Source of the DNA: JAITWN01 sp964581365
GTDB lineage: Bacteria > Pseudomonadota > Gammaproteobacteria > SZUA-140
Assembly: GCA_964581365.1 (NCBI GenBank)
Contig: CAZOOF010000005.1
Coordinates: 15,348 to 79,347 of the forward strand
DNA: 64,000 nucleotides
Reading direction: 5' to 3'
Shown: positions 1 to 8,634 of the stretch, one piece after another
Numbering within the stretch: position 1 is the stretch's first letter
How the letters are laid out: each line of letters begins with the position of its first letter
The notes under the pieces: model-generated
What the model was told of the DNA's origin: nothing
The model's input: the letters and a program-made list of their open reading frames with translations, nothing else
The model's database searches: none
Translations under genes and position numbers: made by a program

Positions 1-1
1 C

Positions 2-298
2 AAGGCCAGCATGCTTTCAGCCCCCGGGCCATTGACTCACGAGGTGCTGACTTCTTACACGACGCTCGATAAGGTCCTATGGGGCCGCGCGCGAATTCGG
101 CGGGCGGTGTCCTCGCAACTCTCGCTCGGCGGTGAGCTGATCGGCATGAGCGCGGAGCAGGCGGACAGTTACGGCGCCGGGCTGGTGGTCGAGTTCGCGC
201 GGAGTCCCGGCCGCATGGGCATCGTCATCGGGTACGAGCGGAGCACGAACCGGGAGCATACCCCGTACGGCGGCATCGAGCTTTCCGCTTTTTTCTGA
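2..298 (+). CDS. C-terminal part of an outer-membrane beta-barrel protein, possibly BcsS-like
   Basis: The reading frame is open from the left window edge, so the gene is truncated at its 5' end and only about 98 residues are visible. The tail alternates polar and hydrophobic residues and ends GGIELSAFF, with a terminal aromatic residue typical of the signal recognised by the BAM complex. The style (WGRARIRR, LSLGGELIG, GIVIGYER) resembles the end of cellulose-biosynthesis BcsS barrels. That would fit the cellulose-synthase-like glycosyltransferase encoded convergently next to it, whose annotated 3' end overlaps this gene by 222 bases. The barrel assignment is moderately safe; BcsS is a guess from context and pattern. 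Confidence 0.5.
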   Translation, partial: KASMLSAPGPLTHEVLTSYTTLDKVLWGRARIRRAVSSQLSLGGELIGMSAEQADSYGAGLVVEFARSPGRMGIVIGYERSTNREHTPYGGIELSAFF

Positions 299-2098
299 GG
301 GAGGCTGGCTGTGACTCCAGCGGTTGACCACCCAGGCAGAGCCGTAAATATAGACCTGCCATAGCAGCAGTCCGCTCAGCACCACGCTTACCGCGCCGGC
401 TGGCGCGCTGGCACTGACCCAAGCCACCGTAAGCAGCACGAGTCCGACCAGCGCGCACTCGGTGCGTACGATGCTGGGACGGCGATCGGTATCGGCATCG
501 TGGCGCTTCGGGGTTCGCAGAAAGCGTCCCTGGCGTCTGGTCAGCCCGAGCGCGCAGGCCATGGTCACCACCCAGGTGAGGCTCAGCAGGATCAGAAAGG
601 CGCGGTGCGCATCCGCCAGCGAGCATTGCAGCCTGAGGCGCAGGGCCCACAGCATCTTCAGGATGCCGAAGGTGATGAACAGGAAAGGCATGAACACTGC
701 GCTCGCTGCAATCGGCTGCAGCAGCAGCGCCTGTCCCAGCGTATAGCTGGCAGCGCACAGCAACAGAATGCCGGTAAAGAGAAAGGTCAGCGGATCGTTG
801 AGCCACTGCAGCGCTCCGGACCAGTAGTCGAACTTCTGGGCAAACGTCAGTCGTCCGCTCCGGTCCCACAGGCGGGATCCCGGCAGAAGCTTCTTCCAGT
901 GCAGACGCAGCACCTGCATGCCGCCGAATGCCCAGCGGAAGCGCTGCCTGCGCAGACCTTCGAAATCGAGCGGCATCAGACCCCTTCCGTAGGACCGATC
1001 GACGAATACCGACTCATAGCCGAGATTCAACATCTTGAGGGCGACCTCGGCGTCTTCGGTGATGCACCACTCATCCCAGCCGCCGACACGATTCAGCACG
1101 CTCCTGCGTATGAGCCCCATGGTGCCGGTGAAGATGATCCCGTTGCGTTCGTTGCGAGAGGCCATCGACAGCTTGAAAAAGTACTGGTAGGAGCGATAGA
1201 GGGCCGACTGATAGGCGCAGGAATCGACATTGCGATAGTCCTGCGGAGTCTGCACGAATGCCACCTTCGGGTTGAGGAAGAATCCGATGAGATCGCGCAG
1301 ATAGTTTCGTTCCACGATGTAATCGGCATCCACGACGCCGATGATCTCCGTGTCGGGGGAAACCTGCGTCAGCGCGAAATTGAGCGCCCCCGATTTGTAG
1401 CCCGGCCAGTTCTCAAGATGAAAGAAGCGAAAGCCGAGTCGCCGGCAGTGTTCCTGCACCGGACGCCATACGTCCGGGTCGCGCGTGTTGTCGTCGATGA
1501 CGATGACTTCGTAGTTCGGATAGTCGAGTGACGCCAGTGCGTCGAGCGTCCGGATCACCAGTTCCGGCGGTTCGTTGTAGGCAGGTACATGCAGGGAAAC
1601 GCGGGGCGTGTATCCGGGGACCGGGCGGGGGGTGAAGCGGCGATTCCAGCGTATCCGGCACAGCACATCGATCACTTCAAAGGCATGAGCCACCATCAGC
1701 AGCAGGGATGCGGATACCAGCGTCATCAGCATGAGGGCAAAGGCCAGGGCCAGCGGGCCGGGCGAGGAGGTGATGCTTACCTGCGTCACATAGGCAAGAT
1801 AGCTCGATACCCAGACGATGACGCTGGCGAAGCACGTCTGTCCGATGGCGTTCCAGTTTGGTGCGCAGGATATGACCACCAGTCCGGCGGCAAGGATAAC
1901 GAGGATGGCGCCGCCATCGGGCGATCTGCCGGTTGCGGCAACGGTCAGCCACCAGGCGCAGCCGATGATAATCGCCAGGCACGCCACCGACAGCGCCGGG
2001 TGTCCGATCTTTACCCGGTGACCGGCACTGATGAGCAGCGCAACACTGCACAGCAGGGCGCCGACCGAGAGATGGACGAGATCGATCAGTTCAGGCAT
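77..2098 (-). CDS. Membrane glycosyltransferase family 2, cellulose-synthase-like
   Basis: This is an inner-membrane processive-type glycosyltransferase of 673 residues. Several N-terminal membrane helices (about residues 5-155) precede a GT-A domain (about 165-400) with the expected aspartates: VIDDNTRD, the metal-binding VVDADY, the catalytic TEDAEV and the product-binding QRFRWAFGG (QxxRW). More membrane helices follow (about 440-590). The likely role is export of a beta-linked polysaccharide; no PilZ domain is visible, and the sugar and product are unknown. The last 70-odd residues after the final helix are rich in Ala, Pro, Arg and His and lie antisense to the convergent barrel gene. The frame may therefore have lost an earlier stop. 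Confidence 0.85.
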   Translation of the reverse strand: MPELIDLVHLSVGALLCSVALLISAGHRVKIGHPALSVACLAIIIGCAWWLTVAATGRSPDGGAILVILAAGLVVISCAPNWNAIGQTCFASVIVWVSSYLAYVTQVSITSSPGPLALAFALMLMTLVSASLLLMVAHAFEVIDVLCRIRWNRRFTPRPVPGYTPRVSLHVPAYNEPPELVIRTLDALASLDYPNYEVIVIDDNTRDPDVWRPVQEHCRRLGFRFFHLENWPGYKSGALNFALTQVSPDTEIIGVVDADYIVERNYLRDLIGFFLNPKVAFVQTPQDYRNVDSCAYQSALYRSYQYFFKLSMASRNERNGIIFTGTMGLIRRSVLNRVGGWDEWCITEDAEVALKMLNLGYESVFVDRSYGRGLMPLDFEGLRRQRFRWAFGGMQVLRLHWKKLLPGSRLWDRSGRLTFAQKFDYWSGALQWLNDPLTFLFTGILLLCAASYTLGQALLLQPIAASAVFMPFLFITFGILKMLWALRLRLQCSLADAHRAFLILLSLTWVVTMACALGLTRRQGRFLRTPKRHDADTDRRPSIVRTECALVGLVLLTVAWVSASAPAGAVSVVLSGLLLWQVYIYGSAWVVNRWSHSQPPSEKSGKLDAAVRGMLPVRAPLVPDDDAHAAGTPRELDHQPGAVTVRLLRAHADQLTAERELRGHRPPNSRAAP

Positions 2099-2191
2099 GT
2101 GTATCGATCTTCCTGTGTGCGAATGAAACGCCGCGACAGTGCTGATCGAGCCGGCTTCCTGCCGCGATCCCGAATACGTGTCTGATTCTAT

Positions 2192-2204
2192 CCGTCAGTG
2201 ACGG
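2192..2204. repeat. Short perfect inverted repeat in divergent intergenic region
   Basis: CCGTCA and TGACGG are separated by one base. It lies between the divergent glycosyltransferase and redoxin genes, where an operator could sit. No regulator is assigned. Confidence 0.35.
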
Positions 2205-2237
2205 TCGGCGTAATGCGGAATTTTCCGGCCTTACGCA

Positions 2238-2253
2238 AACCCGCGTACGGGTT
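2238..2253. repeat. Second inverted repeat in the same intergenic region
   Basis: AACCCG and CGGGTT flank a 4-base loop (CGTA). With the repeat at 2192-2204 it is the only structure seen in the 243-base gap between the divergent genes. It could be an operator or a small hairpin. Confidence 0.3.
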
Positions 2254-2341
2254 CGCGAGCCCATGTCATGGGCACTCCCGGCTCGGTGCTTGTCAAAACC
2301 CTTGAGTGATGTCGGAGCGGACGTGTCCGCGGGAGGATGAC

Positions 2342-2782
2342 GTGATCGCTATGCATCGGGAGCTGCCTGTGCTCCGGCTGGAGGACCAGCATGGCGCGCT
2401 GGTGTCGACCTGGCAGTTCAAGCACCAGCACCCACTGGTCATTGCGTTCCTTGGAGCGGACGCTTCCCTGGTCGCCAGCTTCACCGAACGAATCGACGGC
2501 TATCGCTCGGTCAATGCCCGGGTGCTGGCCGTAATGCAGGGGAGTCGGGCGGACGCTGGTCCGATTGATGCGCCGTTTCCCGTGCTTGCCGACGACCGCG
2601 GGGAGGTGACGTGCCGATATGCCGGCGTCGCGCCAGCGACCATCGTGACCGATGCCTACGGCGTGCTCGAAGGACTGTTCGCCGGACCGCCGGACCATGA
2701 TCGGATCATCAGGCTCGTCCGGCGTCTGGAGATGCGCTGTCCCGAATGCGGCGTGCCGGAATGGCCGGCCGACACGCAGTAG
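2342..2782 (+). CDS. Thioredoxin-fold redoxin-like protein
   Basis: A 146-residue protein whose layout resembles AhpC/TSA or redoxin domains: LPVLRLEDQHGAL, then a strand like PLVIAFLGADASL, then FPVLADDRGEVTCRYAG and a TIVTDAYG segment. The usual peroxidatic Thr-x-x-Cys motif after the first strand is absent (FLGADASL), so peroxidase activity is doubtful. A CPECG pair near the C-terminus might bind metal or be redox active. I chose the GTG at 2342 because GGGAGG lies five bases upstream; in-frame starts at 2306/2309 lack such a site. The hybrid kinase gene follows 131 bases downstream on the same strand, which may or may not be functional linkage. Confidence 0.6.
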   Translation: MIAMHRELPVLRLEDQHGALVSTWQFKHQHPLVIAFLGADASLVASFTERIDGYRSVNARVLAVMQGSRADAGPIDAPFPVLADDRGEVTCRYAGVAPATIVTDAYGVLEGLFAGPPDHDRIIRLVRRLEMRCPECGVPEWPADTQ

Positions 2783-2913
2783 CCATGTCCTGTCCGGACT
2801 GGCGGCAAGCCCCGGATCGGGGGCTCGGGGCGTCATGACACCGTTCAAATGTGATTCCGCAGAAGCCGTGCCGATGCTAGTATCTTGGGAATCTCGCCTC
2901 CGGAGACGAGCCG

Positions 2914-5457
2914 ATGCCTGTGTCTTCTCCCCAAGAGGACACCGCAAGGACACCATTCGGCCAGTCGTCGCATGAGCGCATGCGACATCTGGAAGCGCTT
3001 TATCGCCTGCTCGAACGCATGTATCGGGCAGATTCCCTCTCCTGCATCTACACCGAGGCCGTCGAAGCGACACGGACTGCCCTCGATTGCGACGGTGTTG
3101 CGCTTCTGCTCGGCGATGAGGGTCGCGGATGGCGCTGCGCGGCGGCCATCGACTTCCCCGCCGAGTCCTGCCGCGCCCTGAGCCGATCGCTCCCCGGCCT
3201 GCGCGCCGGCCATGGTCCCGGACCCATATGCATCTGCCCACAGGCGGATGTCGATGCGGCTCTGCTCGACGCTTTGCAGCGCGAACGGCTGGAGTCGCTC
3301 TGTCTGGTTTCTCTCGTCGTGGACGGATCGCCGCTGGGTGAGCTCGCAGCCGGCTTCCGTACACCGCGTGCTCTAGATCCCAGTGAGATCGAGGTCGCCA
3401 GTGCGATAGCCCGTCATCTGACGCTCGCCATGGAGCGCCAGATGGCGCAGGACCGTCTTCGAGAGAACGAAGAGCGGATCCGGCGCGAGCTGTCGGCTCG
3501 TCGGCGCGCGGAACATGCTTTGCGCGACAGTGAAAGCCGGCTCCGCTTCGCCCTCGAAGCCGGGCGCATGGGCACCTGGGAATGGAGTATCCATAGCGGC
3601 CGCATGGTGTGGTCACCGAGTCTCGAACGCATTCATGGCCTGCAGCCCGGCTCTTTCCCCGGCACCTTCGCCGCTTACGCGGATGACATGCATCCGGAAG
3701 ATCGCGACGAGGTGCTCGCATCGATCCATCGGGCGGTCGCCCGCAATATCGAGCATCGCATGGAATACCGGATCATCTGGCCCGACGGCAGCATCCATTG
3801 GGTGGAGGCGCGCGGGAGAGCATTCCTGGATGAAGATGGCGAGCCGGAGCGCATGATCGGGCTGTGCATGGACATCACCGAGCGCAAGCGGGTGGAGCAG
3901 CGGATCACCGCCCTCGGCAATGATCTGCGCCGCCGGGTGGAGGAACTCGATGCCCTGCTCGAAGTGCTGCCGGTGGGGGTACTGGTCGCTCATGATCCGG
4001 ATTGCCGGCATATCAGCATGAATCCGGCGGCTGCCGAACTGCTCGAGCTGCCCGTGCATGTGAACCCCTCGCGTACCGGGGAGCAGGCGGATCAGCTGCC
4101 GTTTCGCGTGCTGCGAGACGGATCGCCCGTCCCGCCCGAAGAGATGCCGATGCAGCGAGCGGCGCGGACGGGAAAGCCGGTGCGGGGTGAGATGCTCGAA
4201 ATCGCTCTGGCCGATACCATCCGCTTCGAGTACATCACCGCCGTGCCCCTGTTCGATGACGGCGGGCGCGTGCGCGGCGCGTTGGGCGCAATGATCGACA
4301 TGACCGAGCGCAAGCGCTTCGAGGACGCATTGCGGGCCGCGGATCAGCGCAAGGACGAGTTCCTCGCCACGCTGGCGCACGAACTGCGCAATCCGCTGGC
4401 GCCGATACGCAACGCGATCGAGATCCTGCGGCTGGGGCCGGACTCGAGCATAGATCCACGGGTTCCGCAGGGAGTTATCGATCGGCAGATCCGCCATATG
4501 ACACGCCTGCTCGACGATCTGCTGGATGTGTCCCGGATTTCCTATAACAAGATCGAATTGCGTCGGGAACGCATCGAGTTCATGACGCCGGTGCAGAGTG
4601 CGCTGGAAACCAGCCGTCCACTGATCGAGGAAAGAGGACACCGGTTCGTCGTTTCGATGCCGGAGGATGTGCTGTGGCTGTATGCGGATCCGGTGCGCCT
4701 GGCCCAGGTGTTTTCCAATCTGGTCAGTAATGCGGCCAAGTACACACCCGCCGGCGGTCTCATCGAGTTCGGTGCGGTACGCGAAGGGGATGAACTGCTG
4801 GTGTCGGTGAAGGATAACGGCGTCGGTATCTCGCCGGCGATGAGAAGCCAGATCTTCGGTATGTTTTCGCGCGGCAGCGGCTCGATCGAGCGTGCCGAAG
4901 GCGGGCTCGGTATCGGCCTTTCGCTGGCTCGCGCGCTGGTCGAACTGCATGGTGGCAGGATCGATGTGCGCAGTGAGGGAGAGGGCAGGGGCAGCGAATT
5001 CATGGTGCGTTTGCCGCTTGCATCAGGCATGGACCGCGGCGAGCCGGCTGATGCGGACTCGATGGAGCCGTCCGCTGCAGCTACTGCACGGCGCGTCCTG
5101 GTGGTGGATGATCTCAAGGACAGTGCCGACAGTCTGGCAGTGTTGCTCCGGGTCACGGGTAACAAGGCATGGACGGCTCACGATGGCAGAAGTGCGCTGG
5201 AAGCCGCCGAGCGCCTGCGTCCGGACGTGGCGCTGCTCGATATCGGCATGCCCGATCTCGACGGTTACGAGGTGTGCCGTCGTATGCGCCAGACCCCGTG
5301 GGGCAGGGATATGATGCTGATTGCGCTGACTGGCTGGGGACAGGAAGGCGACCGGCGGAGGAGCCTGGAAGCAGGCTTCGATCACCATCTGGTCAAACCG
5401 GTAGAGATTCCCGCGCTGATGAGACTGCTCGAACAGACGGGTGACGGGCAACCTTGA
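2914..5457 (+). CDS. Hybrid sensor histidine kinase (GAF-PAS-PAS-HisKA-HATPase-REC)
   Basis: A soluble 847-residue hybrid kinase without membrane helices. A GAF domain (about 25-175) is followed by a coiled coil and two PAS domains, one ending DITERKR near 325 and one ending DMTERKR near 465. The HisKA box FLATLAHELRNPLAP has the phospho-acceptor at His489. The HATPase domain carries NLVSNAAKYT, DNGVGIS and GLGIGLS. The C-terminal receiver starts LVVDD (Asp732/733), has the phospho-acceptor Asp776 in LLDIGMP, and the LVKP lysine loop. The start ATG has GGAG upstream, and an extended -10 (TGCTAGTAT) lies near 2876. Signal and partner are unknown; with the receiver on board it probably needs a phosphotransfer protein elsewhere. 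Confidence 0.9.
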   Translation: MPVSSPQEDTARTPFGQSSHERMRHLEALYRLLERMYRADSLSCIYTEAVEATRTALDCDGVALLLGDEGRGWRCAAAIDFPAESCRALSRSLPGLRAGHGPGPICICPQADVDAALLDALQRERLESLCLVSLVVDGSPLGELAAGFRTPRALDPSEIEVASAIARHLTLAMERQMAQDRLRENEERIRRELSARRRAEHALRDSESRLRFALEAGRMGTWEWSIHSGRMVWSPSLERIHGLQPGSFPGTFAAYADDMHPEDRDEVLASIHRAVARNIEHRMEYRIIWPDGSIHWVEARGRAFLDEDGEPERMIGLCMDITERKRVEQRITALGNDLRRRVEELDALLEVLPVGVLVAHDPDCRHISMNPAAAELLELPVHVNPSRTGEQADQLPFRVLRDGSPVPPEEMPMQRAARTGKPVRGEMLEIALADTIRFEYITAVPLFDDGGRVRGALGAMIDMTERKRFEDALRAADQRKDEFLATLAHELRNPLAPIRNAIEILRLGPDSSIDPRVPQGVIDRQIRHMTRLLDDLLDVSRISYNKIELRRERIEFMTPVQSALETSRPLIEERGHRFVVSMPEDVLWLYADPVRLAQVFSNLVSNAAKYTPAGGLIEFGAVREGDELLVSVKDNGVGISPAMRSQIFGMFSRGSGSIERAEGGLGIGLSLARALVELHGGRIDVRSEGEGRGSEFMVRLPLASGMDRGEPADADSMEPSAAATARRVLVVDDLKDSADSLAVLLRVTGNKAWTAHDGRSALEAAERLRPDVALLDIGMPDLDGYEVCRRMRQTPWGRDMMLIALTGWGQEGDRRRSLEAGFDHHLVKPVEIPALMRLLEQTGDGQP

Positions 5458-5460
5458 AGT

Positions 5461-5494
5461 GCAGCCGCTCCCCGGTCGAGCCGGGGAGCGGTGC
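5461..5494. terminator. Bidirectional hairpin between convergent genes
   Basis: An 11-bp perfect stem (CCGCTCCCCGG and its complement) with a TCGAG loop sits between the stops of the hybrid kinase and the convergent OmpA gene, with three more outer pairs after a bulge. There is no strong T-run on either side. Confidence 0.65.
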
Positions 5495-5510
5495 ATTCAT
5501 CGCCTTCTGC

Positions 5511-6746
5511 TTACTTCTTGATTTGCAACTCCACCCGGCGATTCGCCGCCCGGCCCTCGGCGGTGGCGTTGTCTGCCACCGGGCGGTCCGGACCGTAGCC
5601 CGCGGCGGTGAGGCGATCGGCGGCTACACCCTTGGAGATCAGGTATTCGCGAACGGTCTCGGCACGCTGCCGTGACAGGCGGAGGTTGAATTCCCGCGGT
5701 CCGGTGATGTCGGAGTGGCCACCGACTTCGGCGGTGATCTCCGGATGCTTGAGCAGCGTTGCAGCCGTCTCATCCAGCACGGCCCGGGATTCGTCGAGCA
5801 GACGGGCTGAAGAGGTTTCGAAGTTCACCCCTTCCAGCGAGATGACTTCCTTGATCTCGCATCCACGCACGTCCACCTTGACTCCCGTGGCGGTGTCCGG
5901 GCAGCGATCGAGGCGGTCGACCACGCCGTCGCCATCGCTGTCGATTTCACAACCGGAGGCATCCACCCTGGCGCCCGCGACGGTATCCGGACAGCGATCA
6001 TCGACATCCGGTACGCCATCGCCGTCGGCATCGGGTTCGCAGCCGCGCTCATCCACGGCGGCGCCAGCGCGCGTACCGGGGCAGGCATCGCTATCATCCG
6101 GCACGCCGTCGCCGTCGGAGTCGGCGACCACGGGCGCCGGTTCCGGCTCGGCGACTGCGGCTACCGGGGCAGGGGCCGGCGCGGGTTCCGGCGCCGCGGA
6201 GCTGCGTCCGAAGGGAATATGCAGGCCCACGCTCACGACCCAGTCGCCGAAGCCATCGTCTTCGGTGGGAATGGTGTCATTGTCGCCATCCCAGCGATAG
6301 CGTACTTCGCCGCGCAGGCTCATCGAATCGCCCGCGCTGGTCAGGAAGCCAAGGCCGGCGTTGGCCATCAGATTGGTGGTGTTGTCGCCGGGCAGGCGAT
6401 TGTGCATCGCGCCGGCGCCGATGAGAGCATAGGGGGAAAAACTGCGCTTGCGGCTGAAGAAGTACAGACCGTCGAGGGCGACACCGCGCTGCTGGTAGGC
6501 GCCGGCGCCATTCTCAAAGTCGAGATTGTCCGCTTCGAGGTTGAGTTCGAGGTTCCAGCGCTCGCTCATTTCGCGACCGATGCCGATCTGAATGCCGAAA
6601 TCGTCGTCGGCATTGCGATCATCATCGGCGAACACATAGTTGAGTGCCGGGGCGATGTACCAGGAGCGCTGCTCCATGGCGTTGGCGCAGGACGAGCCGA
6701 TGCCGAACGCTAAAACCGTACACAATGCGGGGTACAATTTTGCCAC
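5511..6746 (-). CDS. OmpA-family outer-membrane protein with thrombospondin type 3 repeats
   Basis: A 411-residue protein in OprF/OmpA layout. A signal peptide (LYPALCTVLAFGIGSSCANA) leads into an eight-strand-type barrel (about 25-210), then a Pro/Ala hinge. Three calcium-binding type 3 repeats follow with the pattern DSDGDGVPD, DADGDGVPD and DSDGDGVVD, each closed by a Cys-containing loop. The C-terminal OmpA domain binds peptidoglycan (GHSDITGPREFNLRLSRQRA, ANRRVEL). It tethers the outer membrane to the wall. GTG at 6746 is preferred because AAGGGAG lies upstream and it directly begins the signal peptide; an upstream in-frame extension to 6833 would ruin the signal. Confidence 0.9.
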   Translation of the reverse strand: MAKLYPALCTVLAFGIGSSCANAMEQRSWYIAPALNYVFADDDRNADDDFGIQIGIGREMSERWNLELNLEADNLDFENGAGAYQQRGVALDGLYFFSRKRSFSPYALIGAGAMHNRLPGDNTTNLMANAGLGFLTSAGDSMSLRGEVRYRWDGDNDTIPTEDDGFGDWVVSVGLHIPFGRSSAAPEPAPAPAPVAAVAEPEPAPVVADSDGDGVPDDSDACPGTRAGAAVDERGCEPDADGDGVPDVDDRCPDTVAGARVDASGCEIDSDGDGVVDRLDRCPDTATGVKVDVRGCEIKEVISLEGVNFETSSARLLDESRAVLDETAATLLKHPEITAEVGGHSDITGPREFNLRLSRQRAETVREYLISKGVAADRLTAAGYGPDRPVADNATAEGRAANRRVELQIKK

Positions 6747-6804
6747 AATTATTTTTCTCCCTTCAGGTAATTTGGCTGGAGTCTTTGTGCTCCAGGCAAC
6801 ATGG

Positions 6805-6833
6805 AAGATGAGAGATAGCGCCAATGATGTCAA
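6805..6833 (-). promoter_or_regulatory. Predicted sigma70 promoter of the OmpA gene
   Basis: On the minus strand a consensus TTGACA (6833-6828) is followed after 17 bases by CATCTT (6810-6805). It would give a leader of roughly 50 bases before the GTG at 6746. The -35 is perfect; the -10 is weak. Confidence 0.4.
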
Positions 6834-6971
6834 GCGCCCCGGTGGTAGCGGTGAAACCGCTTGACGAAGCGCGAAGAGTGCTCGCCCGCGCGCGCAGCGG
6901 AGGTGTGTGAATGCTGGCCGGCACAGGCGTGAACCAGCTCGATTGCAGGGGCCGGAGCAGGCTTCGCGGCG

Positions 6972-7589
6972 TCAGCTCGGTTCGAGCAGATACTCTTGCA
7001 GACCGTTGCGCAGCAGGATGCTGCGGGAGACTCGGAAGCCTGGAAATCTTTCCATGAGGCGTGTCAGCCCCTGTCTTGGACCCACGCGTTCCTCGTCTGT
7101 CCGTCGCCGCATGGCGATGCCACCCGGCTCGATGCGAAAAGCGTGGGGAACCCTCGGGATACGCGCCTGGGTGGAAATGAGAGCGTGCACGAGCAGTCGA
7201 GGAGATCCGATCGTTCGCAGGCGGTCCGCCAGTCGCGGCAGCTCGTCCGGAGGGATGTAGTCGAACAGCGTCCAGGCCAGAACCAGATCGAAACCCCGGC
7301 CGGGCGGCGCCGGAAGCAGTTCCGAAGGCAAGGGACAGCACGCGCCTTCATCATTGACAGCGCTGGCGTCGGCAATGAGCGTTTCCAGCGTATCGAACAG
7401 ATCCGCAACGTGTACGCGGGAGGAAAAGCGGAGCAGGAATTCGATGTTGGCAGCGATGCCGGGGCCCAGGTCGAGTATGCAGTTGCCGGTACCAGGAAGC
7501 TTCTCTATCGCCGCCTCCAGTGCGAGCGAACGGAAAGGCGCGGCATCCGGAGGCGCGCCTTTCACCGGCATGGTGCCGCGGGCGGCCAT
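6972..7589 (-). CDS. Class I SAM-dependent methyltransferase-like protein
   Basis: A 205-residue protein whose N-terminal half has the SAM-binding signature ILDLGPGIAANIEFLL, a second acidic strand VHVADLFDTLE and FDLVLAWTLFDYIPPDEL, matching motifs I, II and IV of Rossmann methyltransferases. The substrate is unknown. Its ATG overlaps the stop of the upstream bactofilin by one base (TGATG), so the two are translationally coupled. The enzyme could be regulatory or act on a cell-envelope component, but that is inference only. Confidence 0.7.
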   Translation of the reverse strand: MAARGTMPVKGAPPDAAPFRSLALEAAIEKLPGTGNCILDLGPGIAANIEFLLRFSSRVHVADLFDTLETLIADASAVNDEGACCPLPSELLPAPPGRGFDLVLAWTLFDYIPPDELPRLADRLRTIGSPRLLVHALISTQARIPRVPHAFRIEPGGIAMRRRTDEERVGPRQGLTRLMERFPGFRVSRSILLRNGLQEYLLEPS

Positions 7590-8071
7590 CAGCCGACGGC
7601 GGTGATGCGCTCCGGCTGAGGAGTATCGTCCGAGGTTGATGGCTTATCCGGTGTCTCGGACTTGCGTTCGCCACGGCCTTCCATGTCGACGCTACCCCTG
7701 AAGGAGCATCCGTCTTCCATCGTCAGTCGCGGGGCCACGATGTTGCCGCGCACCACGCCGCTGGCGCGGATGATCACTTGCTCTTCGGCGTGCAGATTGC
7801 CGTCCACCTGGCCTTCGATACGGATCACCTTCGCATGCGCGTCAGCGAGGAGGCGACCGTTCTTGCCTACCAGCACACTGTGCTGCCTGACGGTAATGGT
7901 TCCCTCCACCGTGCCCTCGATGGTGAGATTCTCATCGCCGGTCACATCTCCCTTGATGTGGATGGTAGAACCGATGACCGCCTGAACCCGTGGCTCCTGC
8001 GGAAGCCGATCGATGCTGGAGACGTTTGATGCGGCAGTATCATGCGCGGGACTATCCGATTTCCTGAACAT
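7589..8071 (-). CDS. Bactofilin (polymer-forming cytoskeletal protein)
   Basis: A 160-residue bactofilin. The central right-handed beta-helix (about 40-130) is built of short hydrophobic rungs such as GSTIHIKGDVTGDENLTIEG, DGNLHAEEQVIIRASG and GNIVAPRLTMEDG; Pro/Ser-rich tails lie on both sides. These proteins form nucleotide-free filaments on the inner face of the membrane and scaffold wall or polar machinery. The start MFRKSD has GGAG upstream (CGGAGAAAATTATG); longer in-frame extensions upstream are not credible. It is followed by a coupled methyltransferase and divergent from the DUF2892 gene. Confidence 0.9.
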   Translation of the reverse strand: MFRKSDSPAHDTAASNVSSIDRLPQEPRVQAVIGSTIHIKGDVTGDENLTIEGTVEGTITVRQHSVLVGKNGRLLADAHAKVIRIEGQVDGNLHAEEQVIIRASGVVRGNIVAPRLTMEDGCSFRGSVDMEGRGERKSETPDKPSTSDDTPQPERITAVG

Positions 8072-8222
8072 AATTTTCTCCGTCAGTAAGTCGTCAGTTT
8101 GCGCCTTACGACTGCAATCGTCGTGCCATCGGTCGGGATCAAACGGATTAAACTCGGAGCGCTGCTGGCTGTCTAATCCGGTATCCACTCCAAAACAGAG
8201 TGAAAGCTCTGGGGAGGAAACC

Positions 8223-8591
8223 ATGGAAACCGTTAGAACGCGTCTTGGTGTCATCCAGAATCTCGCTCTTACCGATCGTCTGCTGCGCCTGGTACTGACA
8301 GCGCTGCTGCTCGCCTGGCCCATGATCGATCTGCTGGTGGCAGGCAATGTTCTGAACGGCTGGCATGCTGCTTCCTGGCTGGTCTCGGCGTATATCGGGC
8401 TGACCGGTTTCGTCGGCTGGGATCCGCTCTACCATCTGTTCGGCTACCGAAGCTGCTCGATCGATTCCGAACGGAACCAGTGCGGCACGCTCCCGTATCA
8501 GGTCGACGCCGCGATGGGGCATCATCCGGTCCCGAAGCGGGATTTCGATCACAGCCTTGCGGGTGCGACTCATCCCGAGCGGAAGGACTGA
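8223..8591 (+). CDS. Small membrane protein, DUF2892/YgaP transmembrane-like
   Basis: A 122-residue protein. Two membrane helices (about 23-43 and 48-66) flank a short loop, and the motif GFVGWDPLYHLFGYRSC matches the DUF2892 family, which is found alone or fused to rhodanese domains as in YgaP. The C-terminal 50 residues are polar and unmatched. A strong Shine-Dalgarno GGGGAGG fixes the ATG at 8223. The function is unknown. Confidence 0.7.
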   Translation: METVRTRLGVIQNLALTDRLLRLVLTALLLAWPMIDLLVAGNVLNGWHAASWLVSAYIGLTGFVGWDPLYHLFGYRSCSIDSERNQCGTLPYQVDAAMGHHPVPKRDFDHSLAGATHPERKD

Positions 8592-8606
8592 GCGGAGAGG
8601 AAAACT

Positions 8607-8628
8607 GGCCCCCGGAGTAGTGGGGGCC
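8607..8628. terminator. Hairpin between convergent genes, terminator for the minus strand
   Basis: GGCCCCC and GGGGGCC form a perfect 7-bp stem with an 8-base loop. Read on the minus strand it is followed by AGTTTTCC, so it best serves the TrpD2-like gene. Confidence 0.55.
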
Positions 8629-8634
8629 GCAGCT

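Noticed and set aside
5880..6125. Tandem DNA repeat within the OmpA gene
   Set aside because: The similarity is at protein level (three calcium-binding type 3 repeats), the DNA copies differ, so no simple repeat is annotated.
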